A stretch of DNA of 64,000 nt from Planctomycetota bacterium (lineage in GTDB: Bacteria > Planctomycetota > UBA1135 > GCA-002686595), in contig SIAI01000010.1 of NCBI GenBank assembly GCA_009691855.1, positions 1 to 64,000 of the forward strand, in the 5' to 3' direction. Made by a program: the position numbers and the translations under genes. Under the pieces are notes generated by a model. That model had not been told where the DNA came from. It saw only the letters and a list, made by a program, of their open reading frames with translations, and did not search any database. Below are positions 9,355 to 18,998 of this stretch, piece after piece; position 1 is the stretch's first letter; every line of letters begins with the position of its first letter.

Positions 9355-10536
9355 ATGAAATCTCTGCTGCTGCTGGGGAGTACCGGCTCGATCGGGCGTC
9401 AGACGCTCGACCTCGTGCGTGGTGCTCCAGGTGAGTTCCGCGTGCTCGGACTCGCCGCGGCGAGTTCCTGGGAGCGGTTGCTCGAACAGGCGCGCGAGTT
9501 CCGGCCCGCCCTGGTCGCGCTGGCCAGCGAGGAAGCCGCCGCGTCCCTGCGCAGCGCGCTGCCGGCCGGCATCGGCGTGCGCAGCGGCCCGGGGGCGGCC
9601 GAGGAGCTGGCGCTCGAGCTCGATTACGACCTCGCCGTGCACGGCATCACCGGAGCCGCCGGCGTGCGCCCCACGCAGCGGATCCTGGAGCGCGGACGCG
9701 CCCTTGGGCTGGCCAACAAGGAGTCGCTGGTCGTGGCGGGCAAGCCGCTGATGGAGCTGGCGCGCGCCACGGGCGCGCGGCTCCTGCCGATCGACTCCGA
9801 GCATTCGGCGATCTTCCAGTGCTTGCGCGACGAGCCCCTGGGTCGCGTGCGTCGCATCCTGCTGACAGCCTCGGGCGGCGCCTTCCGCGACCTGCCGCTG
9901 GCGGAGCTCGAACACGTCACGCCCGAGCGCGCCCAGCAACATCCCAACTGGGACATGGGCCCGCGCATCACGGTCGGCTCGGCCACGCTGATGAACAAGG
10001 CGCTGGAAGTGATCGAGACCCACCATCTGTTCGGACTCGAGCCAGAGCGCATCGAGGTCGTGCTGCACCGCCAGTCGATCGTGCACTCGTTGGTCGAGTT
10101 CGTGGACGGCTCGGTGCTGGCGCAGATGGGCCCGCCCGACATGCGCGGCCCGATCCAGTTCGCCCTGCACTGGCCCGAGCGCCGCCCATCGGAGCTGGTG
10201 GGGTTCGACCTGCGCTGGTTCCGCGAGCTCTCCTTCGCGGCCGTGGACCGCGAGCGCTTCCCCAGCCTCGAACTCGGCTACCAATGCGTGCGCGAGGGCG
10301 GCGACGCGGGGGCCACGCTGAACGCCGCCGACGAAGAGGCCGTGCAGGCCTTCCGAGACGGCCGAATCGGGTTTCAGGACATCGCCCGCATCAACCGATC
10401 CGTGCTGGAGAAACGCCCGCGCCTGTCCGGCTCGACGGTCGCATCCGTAGACGCCCTGCTCGAAGCCGACCTGCGCGCCCGCGCTCTGGCCCAGCACGAG
10501 ATTGCTCGCCTGGCCCGCCCTCCTCTCCCAACCTGA
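9355..10536 (+). CDS. dxr: 1-deoxy-D-xylulose 5-phosphate reductoisomerase
   Basis: LLLGSTGSIGRQTLDLVR, NKESLVVAGKPLM, LLPIDSEHSAIFQ. Confidence 0.97.
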   Translation: MKSLLLLGSTGSIGRQTLDLVRGAPGEFRVLGLAAASSWERLLEQAREFRPALVALASEEAAASLRSALPAGIGVRSGPGAAEELALELDYDLAVHGITGAAGVRPTQRILERGRALGLANKESLVVAGKPLMELARATGARLLPIDSEHSAIFQCLRDEPLGRVRRILLTASGGAFRDLPLAELEHVTPERAQQHPNWDMGPRITVGSATLMNKALEVIETHHLFGLEPERIEVVLHRQSIVHSLVEFVDGSVLAQMGPPDMRGPIQFALHWPERRPSELVGFDLRWFRELSFAAVDRERFPSLELGYQCVREGGDAGATLNAADEEAVQAFRDGRIGFQDIARINRSVLEKRPRLSGSTVASVDALLEADLRARALAQHEIARLARPPLPT

Positions 10537-12390
10537 ATGCTGCCGATGGACGGACCCTTCGAAATCGCGCGTGGACTCCAGGTGATCTTCGGGATCGGCC
10601 TGGTGATCTTCGTGCACGAGCTCGGGCACTACCTCGCCGCACGCCTGTGCAAGGTGCGCGTCGAGACCTTCAGCCTGGGCTTCGGGCCGCGCCTCCTGGG
10701 CAAGCGCATCGGCTCGACCTACTACCAGCTCGCCGCCATCCCGCTCGGCGGCTATTGCCGCATGGCCGGCGAGGAACGGCGCGCGGACGGTCTGCCGCCC
10801 GAACCCGACGAGCTGCCGGCCAAGAGCGTCGGCCAGCGCTTCTTCATCTACTCGGGGGGCGTGCTGATGAACGTGCTCTTCGGGCTGGTCGTGTTCACGA
10901 TCCTGTTCCAGGTTGGCGTCCCCTTCACCAGCCCGATCGTCGGCCAGACGATCCCCGGTGGCCCGGCCTGGCGCGCAGGCGTTCCCGAGGGCCAGGAGAT
11001 CGTGGCCGTGAACGGCACGCCGATCCTGGAGTTCGAACACCACTACACCGAGATCGCGCTCGGCGACCCCCAGCGCGCCACGCTGCTCATGCGCGATCCG
11101 CACAGCGGCCTGCAGCACACCTACGAGATCACACCCAAACTCGACGCACGCGAAGGCCTGCGCACGATCGAGATCACGCCCGATTTTCAGCGCGATGCCC
11201 AGGGCCGGATCCTGCTCGACGTCAAGCCCAACTCCGCCGCCGCGCGCGCGGGCCTGGCGACCGGCGACCGCCTGCTCGAGGTCCTGGACGGCGTGCCGGG
11301 CCTGTCAGCGCTGGACCAGATCGCGCTGCAGGCGCGCGGCGATCAGCCGCTGTCGTTGCGCATCGAGGGCGCCGACGGCGTGCGCGATGTGCGCGTGGCC
11401 CCGGAGCTCGGCACGCGCCTGAATCCGCCGCGCGTGGGCATCGCCCAGGTCCAGAACCAGGTGCAGGCGCTACGCGCCTCGGCCCTGGCACCCCCCCTCG
11501 GCCTGCGCGAGGGCGACGAGCTCCTGAGCGTGAACGAGCAGCCCATCCTCGGCCTGGGCGACCTGCAACGCGCGCTACTCTCCTCCAGCGCACCGGTGCG
11601 CATGCGCGTGCGGCGCGGCGAACGCGAGGAGGAACTCCGCGGCCCGGCCCTGGACCGCGCGGCGGCCCTGGCGCTGGCGGACGACGTCGCCATCGGCGGC
11701 CGGGAGAGTTCCACGGAACTCGTGGTCCAGCCCGGCGATGCGGCCGAGCGCGCCGGCCTCCGCACCGGCGACCAGGTGCTGCGCATCGACGGTACCGAGG
11801 TGCGCGGCTGGCTCGAGATCAAGACGCTGGTCGAGCGCGCCGGCCGCGGGCAGCGCCCGGCCGAGTTTCGCGTGCGCCGTGCGGGTGCGCCGGACCACCT
11901 GACGATCGCCGTGCAACCCGAGGCGCGTGCGATCGCCGACTACGGACTCTCCCTGCAGCAGGCGCAGTACCTCTATCGCTCCGACAACTTCTGCGCGGCC
12001 ATGCTGTTCGGCGCGCGCTACTCGTGGCGCTTCCTGGAGGACTCCTGGCTGACGCTGAAGCGCATGCTGACGCAGGACGTCTCGCCCAAAAACGTGGGCG
12101 GAATCATCTCCATCAGCGCCGTCTCCTACAGCCTGACCGAGGCCGGCTGGTCGAAGTTCTTCTTCTTCCTGTGCCTGGTCAGCATCAACTTGGCCTTCAT
12201 CAACATACTGCCCTTCCCCGTGCTCGACGGCGGACACCTGTTCTTCCTGATCATCGAGAAACTCAAGGGCTCGCCGGTCTCGAACCGCGTGCTGGGCACG
12301 AGCCAGGCTATCGGCGTCGTGCTGCTGCTCTCGTTGATGGTGTACGTGACCTACAACGACCTGGTGCGCTGGGTGTTCCCCCCGCGCTGA
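10537..12390 (+). CDS. rseP: RIP zinc metalloprotease RseP family, multi-PDZ
   Basis: HELGHYLAARLCKVRVETFSLGFGPRL, LPFPVLDGGHLFFLIIE; several PDZ-like segments. Confidence 0.94.
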   Translation: MLPMDGPFEIARGLQVIFGIGLVIFVHELGHYLAARLCKVRVETFSLGFGPRLLGKRIGSTYYQLAAIPLGGYCRMAGEERRADGLPPEPDELPAKSVGQRFFIYSGGVLMNVLFGLVVFTILFQVGVPFTSPIVGQTIPGGPAWRAGVPEGQEIVAVNGTPILEFEHHYTEIALGDPQRATLLMRDPHSGLQHTYEITPKLDAREGLRTIEITPDFQRDAQGRILLDVKPNSAAARAGLATGDRLLEVLDGVPGLSALDQIALQARGDQPLSLRIEGADGVRDVRVAPELGTRLNPPRVGIAQVQNQVQALRASALAPPLGLREGDELLSVNEQPILGLGDLQRALLSSSAPVRMRVRRGEREEELRGPALDRAAALALADDVAIGGRESSTELVVQPGDAAERAGLRTGDQVLRIDGTEVRGWLEIKTLVERAGRGQRPAEFRVRRAGAPDHLTIAVQPEARAIADYGLSLQQAQYLYRSDNFCAAMLFGARYSWRFLEDSWLTLKRMLTQDVSPKNVGGIISISAVSYSLTEAGWSKFFFFLCLVSINLAFINILPFPVLDGGHLFFLIIEKLKGSPVSNRVLGTSQAIGVVLLLSLMVYVTYNDLVRWVFPPR

Positions 12391-12392
12391 GC

Positions 12393-13346
12393 GTGCCTCC
12401 CGTCGCGGCTTCGCGCGCCCTCGCCTACGGACGCCTGCTGCGGCTGTCGCTCGCGCCTTCGGCGCTGGCCGACATCGCCGCGGGCTGCGTGCTGGGCGTC
12501 GGCATCTGGCCGAGCGGCGCGGCGCCCTTCGTGCTCATGCTGGGCTCGGCCTGCGTGTACCACGGCGGGATGGCGCTGAACGACTGGGCCGATCGCGCGG
12601 AGGACGCACAAACGCGCCCTGGGCGGCCGATTCCCAGCGGCGCCATCGCGCCAACCAGCGCCCTCGGCCTCGCCCTGGCTCTGCTCGTGCTCGGAACTCT
12701 GCTCGCCTCACTCGCCTCACCGCGCTGCGCACTCGTGCTGGGCGCCGTGGCCCTGTGCGCGGCGCTCTACGACCTCGCCGGACGCGGTCCGTGGCGCGGT
12801 CCGCTGCTGCTCGGCCTCTGCCGCGCAGGAAACCTGGGCGCGGGCCTGGCGCTGGCGAGCACGGTGACTCCCTGGCGACCGCTGCTGTGGCTCGCCCCCT
12901 GTGCCTACGGCGGCTACGTGTTCTTCGTCTCGCGCGTCGCGCGCCTCGAGGACGTCGAACCCGAGCGCGTGGATTCCCGGCCGGCGCGCTGGGTCATGGC
13001 GGCCGTGCTCGCGCTCCTCGCACTCGGCGCACTGGCTGCATACTTCGCGGACCTCGCGCTCGAGGTCCAGCCAAGGACTAGCTACCTACGCTCCTTGGGC
13101 GCGCCATTGGCGCTCGCCATCGCCGGAGCCACGGGGCTGTTCCAGTTCGTTTGGAAGCACGCGGACTCTGTCTGCAGCCCAGCGGACATCCAGCGCGTGG
13201 CCGGAATGGCTCTGCGCCGGCTGCTGGTCTGCAGCGCGACCATCGCCTGCGGCGCGGGCACCCTCGATGGAACGCTGGTGGCGCTCGCGATCCTGCTCGG
13301 CTACCCGTTGGCGTTCGCGCTGCGCCGGGTCTTCCCCCCCACCTGA
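12393..13346 (+). CDS. UbiA-superfamily prenyltransferase (EboC/SCO3242-like)
   Basis: NDWADRAED motif, RPGRPIPSG, polytopic membrane protein; GTG start 3 nt after rseP stop. Confidence 0.85.
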   Translation: MPPVAASRALAYGRLLRLSLAPSALADIAAGCVLGVGIWPSGAAPFVLMLGSACVYHGGMALNDWADRAEDAQTRPGRPIPSGAIAPTSALGLALALLVLGTLLASLASPRCALVLGAVALCAALYDLAGRGPWRGPLLLGLCRAGNLGAGLALASTVTPWRPLLWLAPCAYGGYVFFVSRVARLEDVEPERVDSRPARWVMAAVLALLALGALAAYFADLALEVQPRTSYLRSLGAPLALAIAGATGLFQFVWKHADSVCSPADIQRVAGMALRRLLVCSATIACGAGTLDGTLVALAILLGYPLAFALRRVFPPT

Positions 13347-13347
13347 G

Positions 13348-14613
13348 CTACGCACTGAGCTGACGCGCGAGCCAGGCAAGCGCGTCCTCGCGCGTGCGCA
13401 GCTCGCCGTCGAGTTGCGCGTCCTCGGCGGCACGCAGGAGCTGCGCCCAGCGTGGTCCGCGCGGGATGCCGCTCGAGGCGAGTTCGCGACTCGTGACCAG
13501 CGGCGCCGGACGCAGGTCCTCGGGCGCGAGCGCCCCGATGCGCGCGCGCAGCTCGGCCGCCTCGCGTTCGAAGCTTCCCGGCTGCCAGGCGCGCCACGCG
13601 GCCCAGGCATCCTCGAACTCCGCGGCACGCGCGAGGCGCATCCAACGCGAGCGCGGCACTGCGGGGCCGCCCAGCGCTTGCAGGCAACCCTCCAGCTCGC
13701 GCACCGCGTTCCACACGCGTGGTACGCCCTCCAGCAGCGCGCGCGGTGGGCGTAGCGCGCCCAGCACCTGCAGGGCTTGCTGCTCGTCGGCCGCCTGCGG
13801 CGCCCACAAAAGGGTCGCGAAAAAGCGCCGCGTGCCGCCGGGCGCGAGCCGCTCCAGGACCGCCACGCGTTGCCCGACCTCAGGCCCCGCGAGCGCGCCC
13901 AGGCCGGCCAGCCGCGGCAGCACGCCGAGCTCGAGTAGGATCGCGAGCGAGCGCGCCGGCGCGCGGCCCGCGGCCATGCGCTCGAGCTCGGCCAGCACGC
14001 GCTCCGGGCTCACGCCGCGCAAGGCCTCCAGCGCCGAGCGCGCCGCGGACGCCGTGCCGGGTTCGATCTCGAGCCCATACTGCGCCGCGAGGCGCGCCAG
14101 ACGCAACAGGCGCAGGCCGTCCTCGGTGAAGCGCAGCGCGGCGTCGCCGACGCAGCGCAGGCGGCCGTGCTCGAGGTCCGCCAGCCCCCCGGTCGGGTCA
14201 CGGAGTTCGTCCGTCAGCGGATCGAGGTACAGCGCGTTGCAGGTGAAGTCGCGGCGCTCGGCGTCTTCCTCCAGGCTGTTCGCGAAGCGCACGTGACTGG
14301 GGCGGCGCGCGTCGTCGTAGCCCGATTCGGCGCGAAAAGTCGTCACCTGCACGGCGAGCCCTTCGCAGTGCACCACCACGGTGCCGAAGGCCTTGCCCAC
14401 CGCGTAGGTGCGCGGGAACAGCCGCTCGAGCTCTTCGGGCAGCGCCGCGCTGGCCAGGTCGGCGTCGTGCGGCGCGACGCCCAGCGCGAGGTCGCGCACC
14501 GCGCCGCCCACCAGCCAGGCGCGCCGGCCGCCAAGCCTCAGACCTTCGGCCACCGCGCGCGCCGCGCGCGCGAGTTCGGCCGGCAAGTGCTCGATCGAGG
14601 GGCGCCGCGCCAC
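13348..14613 (-). CDS. cca: CCA tRNA nucleotidyltransferase / poly(A) polymerase family
   Basis: AWLVGGAVRDLALG..PHDADLA, RDFTCNALYLDP, EDGLRLLRLARLAAQ. Confidence 0.93.
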   Translation of the reverse strand: MARRPSIEHLPAELARAARAVAEGLRLGGRRAWLVGGAVRDLALGVAPHDADLASAALPEELERLFPRTYAVGKAFGTVVVHCEGLAVQVTTFRAESGYDDARRPSHVRFANSLEEDAERRDFTCNALYLDPLTDELRDPTGGLADLEHGRLRCVGDAALRFTEDGLRLLRLARLAAQYGLEIEPGTASAARSALEALRGVSPERVLAELERMAAGRAPARSLAILLELGVLPRLAGLGALAGPEVGQRVAVLERLAPGGTRRFFATLLWAPQAADEQQALQVLGALRPPRALLEGVPRVWNAVRELEGCLQALGGPAVPRSRWMRLARAAEFEDAWAAWRAWQPGSFEREAAELRARIGALAPEDLRPAPLVTSRELASSGIPRGPRWAQLLRAAEDAQLDGELRTREDALAWLARQLSA

Positions 14614-14652
14614 GCTTGAAGCCTAGCACGCGCATGCGCACAATCCGCCGCG

Positions 14653-15240
14653 ATGACCCGCGAGGCCGCAACGCTCCCGCTCGACCGCACGACCGCCGCG
14701 CCGCCGCGCGGACTCTCGCTCTCGGGTGCGCTCGCGCTGTGCGCCATAGCCGCCGTGCTGGTCGTGGTGTCGATCCCGCGCCTGTGCGGCATGGCCCAGC
14801 AGGAAAACGAGGTCGATGCGTGCGCGACCGCCCGCCAGCTGGCCTCCGCCCTGCGGACCTACGGCGAGGAGCGCGCGCCGACCCTGAGCGACCTATTGCG
14901 CATGCCCGAGCTCGTCGGGCTGCGGGCGGATGCCGAGCTCCTCGAGCAAGGCCGGCTGCTGCGGCGGCACGGCTACCTGTTCGAGCTCTCGCCCCTGACG
15001 CCCAGCGTCGCCTTCATGGCCGTGCCGCTGACCCCTTTCGCCGCGCCCGCGGGCTCTTCGGCCGCGCACCACGCCGTGCGCGCCTGGCCCTGGGAGCACG
15101 GCTCCACGGGACGCGCGAGCTTCATGGCCACCGATTCCGGCGCGACCTTGATGCACGCCAATGCAGGCGCGCACTGCCAAGGCCCGCGCGCAGCCGGCGA
15201 GAGCTGCATCCCGCTCGAGGGCTGGACGCCGGTGAACTGA
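14653..15240 (+). CDS. Hypothetical single-TM (pseudopilin-like) protein
   Basis: N-terminal hydrophobic helix SLSGALALCAIAAVLVVVSIPRL followed by a soluble domain. Confidence 0.6.
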   Translation: MTREAATLPLDRTTAAPPRGLSLSGALALCAIAAVLVVVSIPRLCGMAQQENEVDACATARQLASALRTYGEERAPTLSDLLRMPELVGLRADAELLEQGRLLRRHGYLFELSPLTPSVAFMAVPLTPFAAPAGSSAAHHAVRAWPWEHGSTGRASFMATDSGATLMHANAGAHCQGPRAAGESCIPLEGWTPVN

Positions 15241-15258
15241 TCTTTTATTCGCCGGCCG

Positions 15259-15426
15259 CTAGTGTTCCTGCCCCGCAGTAGCGCCAACAAGGCGCCGTGA
15301 TGGATCGTCGCTGGCAAGGCGCGCCGCCGACGCGTATGCGCTGCAATACTAGGGAGGAGGCGCAACGCCGCCAGCGGCGCTTCAGTGCGGCGGATTGTTG
15401 GCGCTACTTCGGGGAAGGGACACTAG
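15259..15426. repeat. Inverted-repeat element E1 (type B/B termini, CTAG ends)
   Basis: Left CTAGTGTTCCTGCCCCGCAGTAGCGCCAACAA vs right reverse complement CTAGTGTCCCTTCCCCGAAGTAGCGCCAACAA (29/32). Confidence 0.88.
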
Positions 15427-15643
15427 TCCGGCGGGCAAGACTCCTGGAGCGGAGGAAAGCGCAGCGCGGCGACGCGCGGAGAAGGAAAGAGCATGGGCCT
15501 CCGCGGTTCAGCCTGCTGGAATCCGACGCTCCGCAGGTCTTCCGCCCCGCTCCCCGTTCTTCCTCCGTGGCGCTCTGCGCGTCTCCGCGCTGCGTTTGGG
15601 TCGCTGGCGGCGCACGCGCGGAACGACTTGTTCTTTGGAAGCC
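15427..15643. repeat. Interspersed hairpin-like repeat family R2, copy 1
   Basis: Imperfect inverted arms aaagcgcagcgcggcgacgcg.../...cgcgtctccgcgctgcgttt; ~110 bp internal segment near-identical to 60210-60310. Confidence 0.75.
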
Positions 15644-15658
15644 CGCGCGCTGCTGAGC

Positions 15659-17341
15659 TCAGTACCACATCCACAGCAGGCACTGCAGCGCGGCGCGCGC
15701 CTCGGCCTCCGCCTGGCCCTGCATGGAGTAGGCGACGCGCTTGAGCCGCGGCGCCACCTCCCACGAGGGGCCCACCTTGATCCACGCGCTGGCGGCGAAG
15801 AGCCGCTCGAGCGGCGCGTTGGCGGGGTCCTCGGCCACCGCGCCCAGGGTTGCGCGCGCGAGCTCGTCGCGCGCCGAGCCCACCGCATCGACCAGGTCCA
15901 GACGCAGCAGCGGATCGCGTTCCTCCAGCAGCCGCTCGGCCAGGTAGCCGCGCCCGGCGCTCGCGGTGTTGGCAGCCTGGATCATCAGCCAGTCGTGGGC
16001 GCGCAGGCTCTCGATCTTCTCGGCCCCGGCCTCAACGCCGATGCGGTGCAGAAACTCGGCCGCCTCGCGCAACGGCACCTGGCCCATGGCCTTGAAGGTC
16101 GCCGTGCGCTGCTGCACGGGGCGGTGCTCCTCGAGCGCGTGGCGCTGCAACAGGCGCTCGTAGACCGTGCGCGCCAGCCCGGCCTGCGTGCGCAGCGGTG
16201 CGCGCAGCGCTTGCAGCGCGGGTTGCATCTCTCCCGGCTCGCCGTCGAGCTGCACCAGGGCGCGCGCCAGACCCTCGGGGTCACCGTGCGCGCACAGGCC
16301 CTTCAGCGCTTCGGCCTGCACCACGGGCGAGCCGTCGTTCAAGGCCGAGCGCAGCCAGGTGCGGCGCTCGTCGTCGAGCTCCTGGGCCGCCAGCGCCGCC
16401 GCGCAGATCGCGCGCAACTCGGCCGACGGATCCTCGAGCAGCGAGTGGCGCAGCTCGCCCACCCGCCCCGCGCGTTGGATGGCGTTGACCGCGGCCATGC
16501 GGCGCTGCAGATCCTCGCTGCGCAACTCGCCGCGCAGGAAGTCGAGCGCCGCGCCCTCGCCCAGTTGCGCCGCGGCCGCCGCGAGGTGCACGCCCAGCAG
16601 CGGCTCGAGGGTCGGGAAGAGCTCGGCGCAGCGGCGCGCGGTCTCGACGCTGTGCGTCTGCGCCAGGCGCGGCACGGCCGTGATCCACAGTTCGCGCTGC
16701 TCCCCGCTCACCAGGTAGTCGAGGAACAACGCTTCGGCGCGCGCGGCGTCGGCCCGGAACAGCGCTGCCACCGATTGACGCCGCAGCTCGCGCGTCTCGA
16801 TCCCCAGGCGCGAGGTGAGGATGTCGAAGTCCGCGGGCCGGGCCTGGCGCCCCAGACCGTCGAGGGCCTTGGAGCGCACGCTCTCCTGCGGGTGTTGCAG
16901 CGCCTCGAGCAACAATTCGTGCGCATCGTCGGTGGTGCTGAAGGCCAGCGCATCGACCGTGTTCTCCAGGAACGGCGAGCGCATCATGTCCGTGTAGTAG
17001 GAATGGAACGCGTTCTCCAGCAGCGGGAAGGCGCGCTCCCCCAGCAGGCCGAGTTCCTCCTTGGCGCGCTTCAGCGGATCCGGGCGCGCGCGCTCGAGCT
17101 TCTCCAGCAGCAACGGCACCGGATCGGACAGGTCGCGATCGTAGAAGCCGCTCCGCGCACCGCCGACGAGGAGCTCGCCCACGCGCCGGTCCTCGCGCAG
17201 CAGCGCGGCGGGCTCGGGCACGACGACCGGCGCGGCCTGCGCGCAGCTGCACTCGCCGAGCAGCAGCGTCCCCGCGGCCAGGGCAAGCGCTGCGAGGCGG
17301 CGCAAGGCTGCCCCGGGTTGCTGCCGCGCGTGCGCGCTCAT
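15659..17341 (-). CDS. Secreted HEAT-repeat-type protein
   Basis: Signal peptide LAALALAAGTLLLGECSCAQA; repeated HEAT-like helices; ATG overlaps upstream stop. Confidence 0.8.
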   Translation of the reverse strand: MSAHARQQPGAALRRLAALALAAGTLLLGECSCAQAAPVVVPEPAALLREDRRVGELLVGGARSGFYDRDLSDPVPLLLEKLERARPDPLKRAKEELGLLGERAFPLLENAFHSYYTDMMRSPFLENTVDALAFSTTDDAHELLLEALQHPQESVRSKALDGLGRQARPADFDILTSRLGIETRELRRQSVAALFRADAARAEALFLDYLVSGEQRELWITAVPRLAQTHSVETARRCAELFPTLEPLLGVHLAAAAAQLGEGAALDFLRGELRSEDLQRRMAAVNAIQRAGRVGELRHSLLEDPSAELRAICAAALAAQELDDERRTWLRSALNDGSPVVQAEALKGLCAHGDPEGLARALVQLDGEPGEMQPALQALRAPLRTQAGLARTVYERLLQRHALEEHRPVQQRTATFKAMGQVPLREAAEFLHRIGVEAGAEKIESLRAHDWLMIQAANTASAGRGYLAERLLEERDPLLRLDLVDAVGSARDELARATLGAVAEDPANAPLERLFAASAWIKVGPSWEVAPRLKRVAYSMQGQAEAEARAALQCLLWMWY

Positions 17342-18894
17342 CTTCCTTCGACCTGCGGCTCCAAGTCCTCGCCCAGCCGTCCCTCGACCCACACCAGCCG
17401 CGCCTGCGCCTTGGCGTAGGCCGCCTTGGCCAGGACCTCGGTCGAGAGTGCCTGCGCCAGGTCCTCCTGGAACTGCAGCACCTGGAAGGTGGTAGAGAGG
17501 CCGACCTCCTGGCGCGTTTGCTCGGCCTCCAGCTGGCGCTGGGCGAGGTTACGGCTCTTGATCGCCGCGCCCACGGTCTCGCGCTGCTTGTCGACCTCGT
17601 TCACGGCCGTGCGCACCTCGGCCAAGAGGTCGAGCTCCAGGCTGTCGTACTGCAAGCGCGCGCCGCGTAGCGAGGAGCGCACCGAGTTCTCGGCGTTGCG
17701 CGCGCTGCGGTTCCACAGCGGCAGGCTGAAGGTCAGCGCGGCGGTCGAGCTCGGAAAGTCCCAGCCCGCGGCCTTGTCAAAGGCGTTGTTCGGGTCCGAG
17801 TCGAAGCCGGCGCTGGAGGTCGAGAGCGAGAGGTCGAGGCGCGCTTGGCGCTCGGAACGCGCGCGCAGCAGGGCGAGCTCGGCGCTGTCGATGTCCAGCC
17901 GGCGCTGGGCGAGCTCCGGACGACGCTCGATCGCCAGACGCAGCGAACTACGCCAGTCGAGGCTCTGCGGCACGTCGGCCTCGGGCAGCGTGGTCAGGGT
18001 CTGGATCGGCCAATCCCAGGCCGCGAGGTAGGCCTCGTAGTCGCCCTCGGGCCGCGGCGCCAGCATGCGCCGCAGGGAGTCGCGCGCCTGACGTACGCTG
18101 TAGTCGGCGCGCACGCGCAGTTCCTCTTGCTGCGCCACGTTGGTCTCGGACTGCAGCACGTCCACCTCGGTCCCGGCGCCAACCTCCAGACGCCGCTGGT
18201 CCTGGGCCAGCTGCTTCTGGCCGAGGTCCACGGCGAGCTCGCGCACGGCCAGCTCCTTCTCGGCGCTGACCAGGTTCCAGTAGGCGTTGTACACGTCGAG
18301 CAGCACGAGCGCGCGCGTCTCGCGCTCACGCTCGCGCTGGCGCGCCAGCACGATCTCGCTGGCACGCTGCTTCGAGGTGGCGTAGCGCCGCCATGCGCCG
18401 CGCAGCAACGGCTGCGTCAGCGCGGCAGTCAGAACGTCGGTGGTCGACACGTCGAAGGACGCGAAGCGACTGTTGGTCTTGGAGTTGATGTGGTCGAACG
18501 ACAGATCGATGCTGCCGCCGCTGGTCAGCGGGAGCACCAGGCTCGAGGACAGGCGTAGGTCATCGCCCTCCACCACCGAGGCGCCCGCGAAGGAGTTGGT
18601 CTGCTCGGTCTCGCTCTGGCTCGCCGAGCCGGTTGCGCTGAATACCGGATCGAATGCGCCCCAGCTACCCAGCGCGTCGTAGCTCGCCGCCTCGGTCACG
18701 AGACGCTCGATCTCCAGGCCGAAGTTGTTGCGCAACACGATCCTTAGCGCGTCTTCGAGGGTGAGTTGCAGCACTCTCTCGGATCCCTGGACGCTGGCCG
18801 CGGGCGGTTCCTGGCGCGGCGCGGCCAGCACGGGGCACAGACCCAGGAACCAGGCGGCGCTCGAAGCAGAGGACCGGGGTGAGCGGGAGGGCAT
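17338..18894 (-). CDS. TolC-family outer membrane efflux protein
   Basis: LTLEDALRIVLRNNFGLEIERL..., VLLDVYNAYWNLVSAEKELAVRE, GTEVDVLQSETNVAQ repeats. Confidence 0.9.
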   Translation of the reverse strand: MPSRSPRSSASSAAWFLGLCPVLAAPRQEPPAASVQGSERVLQLTLEDALRIVLRNNFGLEIERLVTEAASYDALGSWGAFDPVFSATGSASQSETEQTNSFAGASVVEGDDLRLSSSLVLPLTSGGSIDLSFDHINSKTNSRFASFDVSTTDVLTAALTQPLLRGAWRRYATSKQRASEIVLARQRERERETRALVLLDVYNAYWNLVSAEKELAVRELAVDLGQKQLAQDQRRLEVGAGTEVDVLQSETNVAQQEELRVRADYSVRQARDSLRRMLAPRPEGDYEAYLAAWDWPIQTLTTLPEADVPQSLDWRSSLRLAIERRPELAQRRLDIDSAELALLRARSERQARLDLSLSTSSAGFDSDPNNAFDKAAGWDFPSSTAALTFSLPLWNRSARNAENSVRSSLRGARLQYDSLELDLLAEVRTAVNEVDKQRETVGAAIKSRNLAQRQLEAEQTRQEVGLSTTFQVLQFQEDLAQALSTEVLAKAAYAKAQARLVWVEGRLGEDLEPQVEGR

Positions 18895-18998
18895 GGGCGC
18901 GAGAGCATAAGGGAGCCCGCGCGCCCAAGCCACGCCCGCGCGGCGCAGTACCGAAGGGAAACGCCGCGGCGTCGTGCGGCGTAGCGACCGGCGCCGAT

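Noticed and set aside
9304-11118. 604-aa minus ORF opposite dxr/rseP
   Set aside because: Antisense shadow ORF without recognisable domains.
9819-12392. N-terminal ~860 aa of the 1175-aa + ORF
   Set aside because: Out-of-frame shadow of dxr and rseP; only the last 318 codons (12393-13346) are a real UbiA-type gene.
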